Below are positions 14,101-23,557 of a stretch of DNA of 64,000 nucleotides, one piece after another. Both the position numbers and the translations under genes were made by a program. Each line of letters opens with the position of its first letter. Position 1 is the first letter of the stretch. Source of the stretch: Nectonema munidae (Eukaryota; Nematomorpha; Nectonematoida; Nectonematidae); contig JAUIRK010000699.1 of the NCBI GenBank assembly GCA_030549495.1, forward strand, positions 1 through 64,000, given 5' to 3'. Below the pieces are notes generated by a model, which saw nothing but the letters and a program-made list of their open reading frames with translations, ran no database searches and was not told the origin of the DNA.

Positions 14101-17100
14101 AAAGAGTAAACATCGGATGCAACGCTTTCCCCAGCAAAACTTTCAGAATCACTGTTTGTAGAACTCATAAATTGAAGAGAGTAATAATCAGAACGAAGGA
14201 ACAACAATAAAATTGAAAAGAGTAGTTGAAGATAAGGTGATTTAGAAAAGATAAAATAAACAACGTTCAACTCAAGAAGATGTAAAGGATAGATTATATG
14301 TGCAAAGACGGTAGTTTTTCAAAGATATGAAATGAATCCAAGAAATGATACAGATGAAAGTGTACTCCCTTATAAAGAATAAGCGCGGAATAATCTATGG
14401 TTCAAGGGTATTGATTACATTCAGTAACATGAACCTCACTCATATAAATAAAATTACAGAGTAAGAAGTACATCTATCATACACATAAACAATAAAGTAT
14501 GTGGTAGATACGCACAAAATCATACACATAAAGTATGTGAAAGATACGCACAAATTGTAAATCATTTGTTATGTGTGGATAAATACTTAGATTTCTGTGC
14601 GAAGGGATTACGAAAAAGTTTATAATATCTATCACAAGAGAATCATCATGCCACCTAAATTTTGTGTATGTGTACAGAATACGTGCTCTTCGTCATATCC
14701 ATCGAACTAGATCACATTATATAGTGTGACTTGAATGGTTTTATTTTGAACCATAGATTGTGAATATAAACTTGAATGTTAGTTCATTTTTTTATATATA
14801 TATTTGAAAAAAACTAAATATTAATCTATGATTAATATGCCTTTTTTGCATATGAAGTAGCGTTTGTTGAAATAATTTAACAAATAATATAATAGATGAA
14901 TTTAAAATTTTTTCTTAGATATGTATATCTAATAAGTGTAAACGTTATGGAAGTTCGAATGCAATTTTTATTTTTATTATAGATGACGTTAACTAAAACA
15001 AACTCTTTTTTATTATAGATGGCGTTAATTTTAAAATAAGTTTTTTCATTTTTTTCGTATAAAAAACATGGAAACATATCAAACTGAACAAAAACATTCT
15101 TAAAAGGACTTTGATATGCTAAAGCTTTATTAAAAAAAAGAAATATACTTTTTTTAAAAATTGGAGTAAAACTCCCATTAACCGACCTTAGTGTTGCTCT
15201 AAAAAGTTCCGTCCTGCTAAGGTTAAAGCTCTTATTTAGTTTGACTTTAAGCTCTTTTGAAGAAAAAAGATATCAAAAATTTATAAAGAAAAAGTTTGTT
15301 TAAAAAATGTTTACTTTGTAACATAAAATACGAAATAGCTACGCGCAAAAAATCTTTTACTAAATAAATAACACTTCTTTTTTTGAAAATATGATCTTAA
15401 AAAACAAAGAGCATCTAAGCTTGATGCAGACAATCCTAATCGCAATTTAGAAGAAAACAATCTAGCATATCAAAAAAAACACGTTAGAAATGCTTTAAAT
15501 AGCAAATGCAGTCTTTTTGTTCTTCTTCCTGTTGCTTCAAAGATCTTAAGCTCATTATCTGCATTAGCTGTTTGAATTTAAGGCACATTTTGGTCAGGGG
15601 CGCACTTCCTCAAAAAATTTGTTGGGGGGGGGGGGGGTAAACTTTTTTTTTTAATTTTGAAAATTTATTATAAAAGAATTTTTGTCGACTGAACACACTA
15701 CCATTATTATCCGTCATTATACTTGTCCTGTAAGCTCTCAAACCCACAACAACTGCCTGGTTTAATCAAGTCAAATGGCCTTGTTTGTAATTGTGATTGC
15801 ATCAACCTTTTATCTCAGTGGTTTTCAAACTGAAGTCCGCGGTGTCGTGAAGAAGTTCCAATGGAATCGAGAAGAGGACACTGAGTGAATCGTTTTTGTC
15901 AAAATATTGCGCCCGTATTGGGTCATTTACCATTTTTGCCAATAAGTCACATTTAAAAAGAACAAAAAAGTTAGTCTTTGATTTGAGTACTATTTTTTCT
16001 TTTATTTCTTTTAAGGCCAAATTTTTAAAGGTGCATTTTTCTTAATGGCTAAAAAAAATGAAATATGACGACTCATGCCTTATATTTGGTGTTACTGCAT
16101 TAACGTCTGGTGGAGAAGAAAGAGGAACATAAATGTCTTTGTGTTGTGAAGTGTTCGCATCCACTTTTCTAAAGCCCGTCAAGAGAAGCCTGCACTGGAA
16201 ATGTGGCACACGAGTTCAGTAAACAAAACTATTGACTATTTTAAACGTCAAGCTGAACGATTGCATAAATTCTGGTTGAATGTTTTAGCAAAATATTAAG
16301 TGTGGTTTGAAAGCCTTCTATAAATTTTCAAAAAATAACTGTTGTCAAAAAGTCCCATAACATAGGAGAACAGTTAATGTTACCTTGCTGCATTCATATT
16401 CTATTCATGAAATTGTAAAGTTGAAGCATATCTTCCTGACAAACGATATTGTTGCAAAGCTAATAGAGATGTCTGATGACATAACATCAAAGATCATTTT
16501 ATTGATTTCGAATTCGAACTTCAAGAGAAATATTTGACAAGGACAGTTGTTTACAACACATGGTATTAAGCTTGGAGTGTGTATACTGATGATGCTCTAG
16601 CAATTTTTTGTTCTAGTTTTCAGACTCTGATGAGCAAAAATCTACAGATCACTAAGCCAAACCATACCTGTTGTGTTGAAAAATGTAAACAAATGCTTTC
16701 AACTCTTGTTTGTTTTCAGAATTACGTAAAGAAAATTATTTAAAATTTGAAAAACTTGCTGAACTCAAACGTGAGGTGGCTTTCCAAAGGAAAAGTTTCA
16801 AAATGATGCTATGGAAAGAAATTCAACAATTTCTGCAAAGCAAAGACATCCATGTAAAATGTTCAGATGTCCGTTTTCATATGTTCCTATCGTTTTTAGT
16901 GAAGATATTTGAATCATGAAATCCCTTAAACTTTCGCTGCAAGGAAGAGATTACTGTACTCCATTGTCATAAACAGATATTGAAATGGAGCTGAAGTTAC
17001 GACATTCTTAGGCAAGAAAAATTTTACTGTTTTCCAAGATATTTGTTGATGAAAATAAGATTTCCATTAATGAAGATGTCCTGGAGGTGAAACACGGTGT

Positions 17101-19684
17101 AGCATATCTTAGGCAAGAAATTTCTCTTTATTTTCCTAACCTATAAAATTTTGAAAAATACTATCCATTTATCAAAAACCCGTTTATAATCTCGATTAGT
17201 TATCTGGCCTCAGAACACTTCTTAATTCAAGAACAGTTAATTGATTTGATTAATGATTGAGGAGGTGCAAAACGTGTTTTTGTGAAATATCTCATTTCGA
17301 TTGAAATGGTTGAGTCCTATGCTGATGTTGGAACGATTCCTTTGAAGTCTCTTATTCGATTTGCCACTACATATGAGTGTGAGCAAGCGTTTTCCATGCT
17401 ACTTGCGATTGAAGCCAAATCCCGAAACAGATTGGAAGTGAGTAATGATATGAGAGTTGCATTGGCCAAAACAAAGCCAAACTTAGACCACTGGTTTAGA
17501 CAAAGCAGATGCATACAACTCCTTGACATTGATTGGATTATTCAGACAATTTTTGAATAAACACTTAAGTTTGTGATCAACTCTTCAAGCCTAACCAGGG
17601 AACAAAATCATTCATATATGATAGATCACTTCTCATTAATTTAACTCTTTCATTTACAATAATCAATACGGATGAACTTTTTATCTTTAGATTATAAAAA
17701 ATACTTTCCTATATAGTTATGCGCTATAAAAATATTTGCCCCACTGGTGAAAACTAAAATTTACTCAATTTGCCTTTTATATCAATGCAGTGGAAAGTAA
17801 TGGAAAAATATTTTAAATATTCATTCTAAGACTTAACCTTAAAACAGGAAAAGTAATACACAAAATCTACTCAAAAGACAAACAAGTCTAATAAATACTA
17901 AAAAAATGATATATAATTCAGAAAATTGAAAACTATTGCCCCCCCCCTGATTTTGGTACGGATTGCTCCATTTCGCTAGTAAATTAGTTTCATTTAATTT
18001 TAGTGTCTAAATTTTCAAAATTAGGTTCTTAATTACTTAGTGCTGTTCTTAAGCAGCTATTTAAATGTAGATCTGTTAAGGTATTTATCTTTCATCATAT
18101 TTTTATATGCGAGAATGCTGATTCACAAAAGTATATTGAAGAAAAAATAGATGTTAAGAATAAAGCACATTTTTCCAGAAGTGAACATTTTCCAGCCAAA
18201 CGAAACCTAGAACTTGGTCAAAAAACACTGTCTTCATTTTTAAATTGTTTTTGATTTGAAATACTTCAAGCTCAAAATAAAGTTTTAAAAAGTTATGGCC
18301 AAACGAAAAACTTCCTCATCAAGTGATCATCTTTGAAGAGAATTTTGAATCATCAAATTTTACATTCTGATTCTTCTTTATTTTTTTAACAATATGATTC
18401 TAAATTATATATTTACTATGAGTCGACATATTTGAAAAATACAGGCATGAATTATTTTTAGGTCGAAAAGAGTATTACACCTGAAAGCAGCAAATTTTCA
18501 ACTCTGAAGTCAGAAAAACCTCTTGAAGGTGTGGCTTCTGCCTTAGCAGATGCACTATCAGCACGCTCCAAAGCTATGTGTCTTAGTAATTCAGGTATTT
18601 TAATTTTTTATTCTGGCATACTTTAGAAAAAGGGAGATGCGAGTCTTTTAAACAAATGTACTTAGGACATCTCTTTGTTGCATTTGACTAAGGTTCAAAC
18701 TTAATTGCCAATTTTCGGACTGGCGCCCAACAGTATTGGTATGAACTAGGATTGCCCGATAAGCAAATAATGTAATTAACTATTGCAAGGAATGTATTTA
18801 TAAGATTAATAAACATTGCAAATAAATCAAGAAATTAAGAGCCAATCTTTTAAGTTATTCAACTTTCAAATATTATGTATTGTGTAGAATAGGTACTTCT
18901 AGACAGAGACAACTTTATAGAAAATCAATGGAAGGTCTATTCAATAATACTTTAAATAGGAGTTCGGCTATTTTAATTACGGTAGAATAGCACATTTTAA
19001 GTAGTATATTATATGACGCCATATGTGATTATGGAATTAATTCTAAGTAACCATTTTTCAGATTTTGTTTTTAAATTTGTAAACCTTCTAGGTTAAATTA
19101 TTTCTGAAATAAACAAAACCCGTTTTATTTTGTAAAGGTGTGTTACATTCTTGCACTAAAATTATGTTGAGCAACATCTCTTCTAATATTCACAATGTTC
19201 ATTGAAGTGCGAAAAACAAAAGTAATGTAGTGTGCCACCGTTAGAGAAGTATGTACTGTATCAACTCATATTGACTATTTCTTATCTGCCGTTTAGTTGC
19301 TGTTGGGCTAGGCGTTAGCTCAGCCTACTGACCATCAACGTCTAGTTTTCGTCATCATTTTTTACTTTTAAATTGAATTAGCCTTGGTGGGTCTTATTTC
19401 TCAACGTATATCTCTGATTGCACTGATATATTAAAAATGTTAAAATCAGGATTTGGACACAAAATGAAACTGAACAGGCTTTCACCGAATGTTCGGTTAG
19501 TGATGATGATCGAATCCATGAAAACTTATAATTTTGAATTGGTATATAAGTAGTTCTGTTCGTAATATGCTAATGAGTAAACTTGCAAAGTAAAATTTTT
19601 TTCCAATTTTTATTCATAATAGAATCTAGCGTTTCTTCTCCAGATGAATTTGATTGGGAAGATGAGGATAGATCAAATTGTTGA
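2127..19684 (+). CDS. WASL: Wiskott-Aldrich syndrome protein (WASP/N-WASP) homologue, six exons
   Basis: Nucleation-promoting factor that links Cdc42 and membrane signals to the Arp2/3 complex to start branched actin filaments. Coding exons: 2127-2225, 3812-4679, 5660-5932, 10136-10344, 18462-18594 and 19623-19684. All have GT and AG borders and matching phases (0,1,1,0,1), giving 547 residues. Exon 1 ends LLTDEENIRLFSLFGKKC, the WH1 start. WH1 spans about 15-153 with RSYFLRV and FHTFLGDNCQV. A lysine-rich patch precedes the CRIB/GBD (about 232-283, HVGWDPEKGLEMANL), which keeps the IYDFIE tyrosine at 275. One WH2 (GRDALLNSIRQGISLKPV) is near 467-484, the connector (GVASALADALSARSKA) near 506-521, and the acidic tail DEFDWEDED has the key Trp539. 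Proline tracts are short and there is one WH2, not the two of N-WASP. WASP versus N-WASP orthology is not settled, so the symbol is approximate. Introns 3 and 4 are full of transposons. Confidence 0.95.
2226..3811 (+). other. WASP intron 1
   Basis: Intron between the first WH1 exon and the main WH1/GBD exon, with donor GTAATT and acceptor TTTTAAG. The open frame at 2263-2511 has no family resemblance and lies within the intron. No transposon protein is recognisable here; the sequence is simply AT-rich. Confidence 0.8.
4680..5659 (+). other. WASP intron 2
   Basis: Intron with donor GTATGC and acceptor GATTTTAG, both phase 1. The joined codon is GAA, leading into IPPPLPV. No additional exon or mobile element is recognised in it. 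Confidence 0.75.
6573..6625 (+). mobile_element. hAT-type terminal fragment
   Basis: The string AGGGCGCACATCCGGGGGGCG resembles the ends seen at 15595 (CAGGGGCGCACTTCC) and, reversed, at 48150-48179. All start CAGGGGCGCAC or close to it and run into G-rich sequence. This is probably a solo end or the edge of a decayed non-autonomous hAT inside WASP intron 3. Confidence 0.4.
6696..8988 (-). mobile_element. Decayed hAT transposon in WASP intron 3
   Basis: The element starts CAGAGTGCGAAGTA and ends with TACTTTGCACCCTG, whose complement CAGGGTGCAAAGTA matches 12 of 14 bases, the hAT pattern of short inverted ends. On the minus strand it encodes pieces of a hAT transposase. The 8139-7798 part is N-terminal-like (WNPGTKKLYVFRTSYFMAKE). 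The 7674-7123 part has NFSIIVDESTTMSNRSVL, VIGSDGASVMIGQKGGLI and HCVAHKLEL, matching the catalytic-domain core of ZNF862/KIAA1586-like hAT proteins. Reading frames are interrupted and the dimerisation end is poor. The 8-base flanks (GATGTAAT and CTCTTATG) do not match, and the right end is part of a later duplication, so the boundaries may come from two elements. Confidence 0.7.
8989..9185 (-). mobile_element. tRNA-derived SINE, head type 1, copy A
   Basis: Read on the minus strand, it has a tRNA-like head containing GGCATGGCAGGTTGATTGAG and a box B-like CTGGGTTCGATTCC. A body follows with ATAGTTTGACATAAGCGGTA and AATGAAAACAC, and a tail through TTTGCTACATAATTAACATA. It matches the copy at 46433-46628. 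RNA polymerase III type internal promoter boxes are inferred from box B. Confidence 0.7.
9287..9483 (-). mobile_element. tRNA-derived SINE, head type 1, copy B (duplicate)
   Basis: Near-identical second copy of the preceding SINE, created by the 298-base tandem duplication rather than by a separate insertion. Beyond it, 9484-9730 continues to match (inverted) the sequence at 46200-46432, so the dispersed repeat is longer than the SINE itself. Confidence 0.7.
10612..10777. repeat. Perfect 52-base inverted repeat around a 62-base spacer
   Basis: Arms 10612-10663 and 10726-10777 are exact reverse complements and include GTTGGCTCCCCTTACTTTTA. The spacer 10664-10725 is itself conserved: its complement recurs at about 40936-40998. 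It behaves like the tip of a terminal-inverted-repeat element and could form a long hairpin. It lies just downstream of the WASP exon carrying WH2. Confidence 0.95.
10778..11420. repeat. Dispersed repeat with internal tandem motifs
   Basis: The body of a repeat that recurs inverted at 40430-40900. Shared signatures include the encoded string KYYICQIIKES (minus strand here, plus strand near 40820) and multiple variants of GAATCATCGTAGAATACAGG separated by about 30 bases. A segment CGAATGAGGTATATCAAATC occurs twice (about 11043 and 11190). It ends in a TATATA tract on both copies. Together with the hairpin this may be one non-autonomous element. Confidence 0.7.
11903..15226 (-). mobile_element. 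piggyBac transposon, nearly whole, TTAA-flanked
   Basis: The element is bounded by TTAA at 11903-11906 and 15223-15226, the diagnostic piggyBac target. Inside the TTAA the left end reads CCTTCGCAGGACGGA and the right end, reversed, CCTTAGCAGGACGGA, one mismatch. A subterminal GGGAGTTTTAC is also shared. The left end is tandemly duplicated (about 11909-12088 and 12091-12263), giving a second internal terminal copy. The transposase is on the minus strand. Two direct repeats near 14480-14560 (around AAGTATGTG and GATACGCACAAA) lie in its upstream region. The element sits in WASP intron 4. Confidence 0.93.
12434..14168 (-). CDS. piggyBac transposase with one intron and one frameshift
   Basis: Cut-and-paste transposase. 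I place the start at ATG 14168 (MSSTNSDSESFAGES), followed by an acidic Ser-rich N-terminus. The first exon runs to 13813 (CAG before GTAACT); a 47-base intron, 13766-13812, ends TTTTTTTAG; coding resumes at 13765, and the junction reads DENYSLSQPFFESLRY. Catalytic-region motifs are YITIDEQLVKYRGRSP, GVYVDRFF and VDYNSYKGGVDTFNRM, holding the three family aspartates. The end is a Cys/His-rich finger, CFVSNCHPRK to CPECQNV. A single-base shift in the run of seven T (plus strand) at 12918-12924 separates the last domain, so this copy is probably inactive. A run of identical bases is also a common place for sequencing error. Confidence 0.9.
15595..17949 (+). mobile_element. hAT transposon (ZBED5/FAM200-like) with perfect 8-bp target duplication
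   Basis: Flanked by identical ATTTTGGT at 15587-15594 and 17950-17957, the 8-bp duplication expected of hAT. The left end is CAGGGGCGCACTTCC followed by a G run at 15624-15637. The right end, reversed, is CAGGGGGGGGGCAAT. Plus-strand remnants of a ZBED5-type transposase start near 16058 (KYDDSCLIFGVTALTSGGEE, then cysteine and histidine residues of a BED-like finger). The C-terminal dimerisation region is at 17282-17560 (CEQAFSMLLAIEAKSRNRLE, then MRVALAKTKPNLD). Between them the frames are broken repeatedly. Length 2355 bases. It lies in WASP intron 4. Confidence 0.93.
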
Positions 19685-21590
19685 AGTCTTGGCACACAAA
19701 TACTTTCAATTTGCTCTTTTATCTTTCATTCTTTTTGAAAACTATGTCATATATTTATATATCTATTCCATTCCATGAAATTTATTTAAATAAAATTTTC
19801 CCTTTTGATGATATGCCTGTCGTTGTCAATAGAATATAAAATCCTTTATGTCTGATTTTATCGTATGGATTCTACTTATTTATCACCACCCCTACGAGAT
19901 GTTAAATTTAGGTTTTACTCTTTTGTTTCATAAGTTGTTGTTTGTTGGAATGCAAAAATACTTTCCCCACCCTCTTAATTATTTTTGAAAGCGCATCGGG
20001 TTATCTTGAACGCGTGCTTTCTAATCTTCAGCTCAAGTAAGCTCTCCTTTATATACATTTGATTTTGGCGTATCACTATTGCTCTTGCTAAATATGCTCT
20101 CAAATGGTGTCCACGTTACACAGCACCATCTGAGGCATCTGCATAATTTTAACCATATATACCATTTGAAGCTTTTTGTATCACGCAACTTCCTCAGTGG
20201 ACTGGCATGAAGCAACAAAACACTTCCTTCTGAGCGGGCTTCTGTCCTCACCAGACATTTGATGCGCCTGCCATTATTTGCCCAGTTGCGGGTATGTAGT
20301 CTAAAAGCGAGGCCCCCATTCAGATGTTGTTGTCATTGACCATGATGACCAACTATAAATTTTAGCAATTTCATTTAACAAGTTTTGAACTATTTTTATG
20401 TTTTATTTGGAGTTATTTTGCCTTTTCTATTTAGGAAAAGCATCTAAAATTTATTTTATTTTATTTTTCGTCTTATTTTCATATATTATGAATCCAAATT
20501 TTAATCAAAAATAAATTTTAAAACTTAAAATTATTTTTTTATAACTTAGTTGACATATTTAAAAAAAATTGCCATCTGTACATGTTTAAATTATGTTGAC
20601 TTTTATATATTTTAATAATCTGGCCACTTGCACGACTAAAGTCGATTTCAGCTTCAACAGAAAAAGAAAATTGTATATGAACCGTGTTAGAGTCAAAAAA
20701 GGACTTCACTTTTTCTCTCGATATTTTATTTAGAATGAGTGCTTGATGTAATAGTGTCAGCCTTTTATTCCAGTTTTCAGCATGACTGTAAATCCTTTTC
20801 TCATTTCATTGGTGTGGCTGGGGAGAAAAGACAAGTGAACGAGTGTTTGACATTTTTGATTCGCTTGTCTGTTGGAATAGGCTTCTCTTTTTATTTGTCT
20901 GCTGCTTCGACCTTCATGCACTGCCTCTGTTCTAAAAGCCTGGACAATGTAAATGGCGTAGCGGCTGCTTAAATTGACACGAATTCACTTGTAAATTTTA
21001 CCTCTGGAATGTCATTTGGAATTCCTCTTAAAAGATCTTGTTAGGGCTCAGAAAAAACTAAGGGGTATTGCGAAAACTCTTTCTCTTATTGCTATATCTG
21101 ATTATATTTGAGTAAATTTTTATTGTTAGCTAATTTTTTAAAGTTGAAATGTGTTGAATAAACTTAAGAAATGCAAGTAGACATTGGATAAATGTAAAAT
21201 ACAAAAAGAAAGAGAAGGAAGTGAATATAAAAAGGTTTTATTTGAGCTTTGTCTAAGGTTAGTGATGTATGTGAGTAGTGTGTTAACCGCAAATTTTTGA
21301 TTTGGGCCTTCAAATCAGGATTCGGAAATGAAGTGCAAACGGTTTAGGGTTTTTTTTTTAATTTTGAGACTTTATCTTTTACATAATTTAATTTTTAAAG
21401 CAACAACAACAAATTATTTTATCTAATCCACTAAAAAAATATATAAATTATATTTGAGATCTATTGCAAATCTCTAGCATAAACAGACATAGAGATAACA
21501 CATTTTATATTCTTTTTTTCTAACATTTAAATATCTTTTGAAAACATAATTAGGAAAATGCATTGTTACCTCAATTGGGAAGAAGCCATT
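19685..21590. other. WASP 3' side, no further gene recognised
   Basis: Begins with the WASP 3' UTR. Candidate polyadenylation signals AATAAA occur near 19789 and later, but none can be chosen. Open frames at 20033-20251 (minus) and 20739-20972 (plus) show no family match I can name and no convincing splice context. They may be eroded transposon pieces. Confidence 0.4.
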
Positions 21591-21594
21591 TGAC

Positions 21595-21700
21595 GGCTAG
21601 TATATCTAGTTAACGGTTATTGGACATTTGGCCGAATGGATATTTAGCCAACGGACATTTGGTGAAAAAGGACATTATAAGGACGGGTATTTCACCGAAA
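21595..21700. repeat. Degenerate GGACATTTGGC-type short tandem motif
   Basis: Several variants of GGACATTTGG / GGATATTTAGCC, with GCCGAATGG or GCCAACGG between them, follow each other at 21625-21690. It is a degenerate short-period array, immediately before a hAT relic. Function unknown. Confidence 0.6.
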
Positions 21701-21749
21701 ATGTAAATACAATTTAGCATTTTTCTATACTTCTACAACCAATAAAATA

Positions 21750-22520
21750 ATATTATGCTAATATAGAAGTAGAGCAGGTGTTGTAATGCAGGTTTACTTT
21801 ATCCATCAGTACCTTGAAATGGGTGTGGTTGAGTCTGCGAGAGAGAATCGAATTAACGACCTTCACTACAGCAGACATGGCATCAACGAGGCTGATAGAC
21901 TTGGCACAGAAGGAGTCCTGCTGGATGATGCAGTGCACCTTGGATGTGCTGAGTGTGTCCAGACGGCCTTACACTCTTCTCCACTCATCCCTGAAGCACA
22001 GCCAGTTGTCACTCACAAAGGTGGGAGAGATGCTTGGAGTGCTGCTCTGAACATGTGAAGCACGCTATCGAAAATGTCTTTTTCTCTTTTTCAAAAATGA
22101 GGTAGATGGAAGTGAGAGTTAAGACCACAAAAATTGCGCAAAGAAAGCTCTGGACAGATAGAGTCCGCCACCGCAGCGAGACATACCTTGATGAAGTCCC
22201 CATCCAAAAGTGGCTTCATTCTGCGAACAAGGAGGTGGGAGACGACATAACAGACTCGTCGCACCTTGTCGCGTGAGCTGTTTGTTTCGGGAAAAAACGA
22301 AGTTCTTTTCTGCAGGCTATCTGGCAGTCTAACTACGACGTCCTTTTTTTCTGCCTCACACATCAACGCAAATTTTGATGATCTGTTCTCCCTCTCACTA
22401 ACTTCACTATTTGTACTCCTTCATCGCAGCCACAGTCTTCAAGAATTTGAGGCACAGGGCCAAAACATCATGCCCAAAACTGTCTGCCTTTTTTTCTTAA
22501 AACGCAAGATTGCAGACAGC
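21750..22520 (-). mobile_element. hAT transposase relic, GTF2IRD2-like, copy 1
   Basis: Minus-strand pieces match the hAT-derived part of GTF2IRD2-like proteins. At 22366-22130 are SLQKRTSFF, VCYVVSHLLVRRMKPLLDGDF and CLAAVADSICPE. At 21938-21753 are HCIIQQDSFCAKSISLVDAM and VKVVNSILSRRLNHTHF. The segment normally lying between them (DESTD and DGAP region) is missing or unrecognisable, so this is a deleted, interrupted copy. No inverted ends were found. Confidence 0.75.
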
Positions 22521-23557
22521 TGAGAAGAGCGGAAATGAGGTTTAATAAGGCTTAAAGTTAAAAATAAATATAAATAAAATTATGCCTTCAAACAAAACTT
22601 CTTATACCTCCTCCACAACATGCTTGATAAACAATTTTATTGCACTAATAATTACGTCTCTCCGTAATAATTGATGGGACATACAGTTTTGAACATCATA
22701 TTTTCATTGAATGAAAATTGAGTAAAGTTAAAAAGAATTTTAAATGGCAAGAATTTGAATCCATTTATAATATCAAGCTTGACCACAAAATGACTTTTCA
22801 ATAAAAAAATATAAACATTCATTTTGATGGCAAATATACTCGCATGCAGAAAATTTACATATGAAAATCACTAATGTTTTTGAAATCAAACAGTTATTCT
22901 TCCTATAGAAAAATAAGCAGGTTTTATATATAAATTTCACTCATAGAAATATATGAAAGACCACACTCAACTCACACTACTCAGCTTGTGCCATTTGAGC
23001 GCTCTTATTATGGGCGAGCACAACGATGCAGCACTGAATTAACAATGTCTATATTGCACGGAACTCGAATATACATCAAACAAAAGCACATACAAAATCA
23101 ACGGCGAACAAAATAGAGCGAGCATCTCAGAACATTGTCTTGTCGCAAAGAGAAGTGGAGCTATTCTGCCGTTGCAACCGAATTTTCTGCTAGAGTTTTT
23201 TTACACCTTTCTTATCTAAGAATATCATTTATGCGAAGCTTTAAAATTGACATGGATAAAGAAATTGTTAAGAAATTTCATGATAAACGATGTCTTATTG
23301 ATTTGTTTTAAGAAATTTTTGCTTTGAGGATTCGCATAAATATGAACTTAACAAGCCTAACTTTTAAATCTTAGGGGTTTCACACACTATACAAATGTGA
23401 TACTGAATTTTCACCGCCATTTGTTCTTTCGCTCATTTTTGTTATGTTTATGAATGAAGAATAAAATTATGATTTATTTGTAACAATACTTTATATGCTC
23501 TTGGAAATTAGAGCAGAAGTTTAAATATCCATTATTTCACAATGTTGATGTTTGATC
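22521..23557. other. Spacer between WASP side and PDZ gene
   Basis: AT-rich sequence with no supported exon. The 3' UTR of the minus-strand PDZ gene should start just below 23558; an AATAAA-type signal in that orientation cannot be chosen with confidence. Confidence 0.4.

Noticed and set aside
11903-15226. Host piggyBac-derived (domesticated) gene
   Set aside because: TTAA flanks, paired inverted ends and a frameshift show an ordinary transposon copy rather than a domesticated gene.
15802-16020. Minus-strand frame ALKEIKEKIVLKSKTNFFVL
   Set aside because: Antisense to the upstream part of the plus-strand hAT element, no family match.
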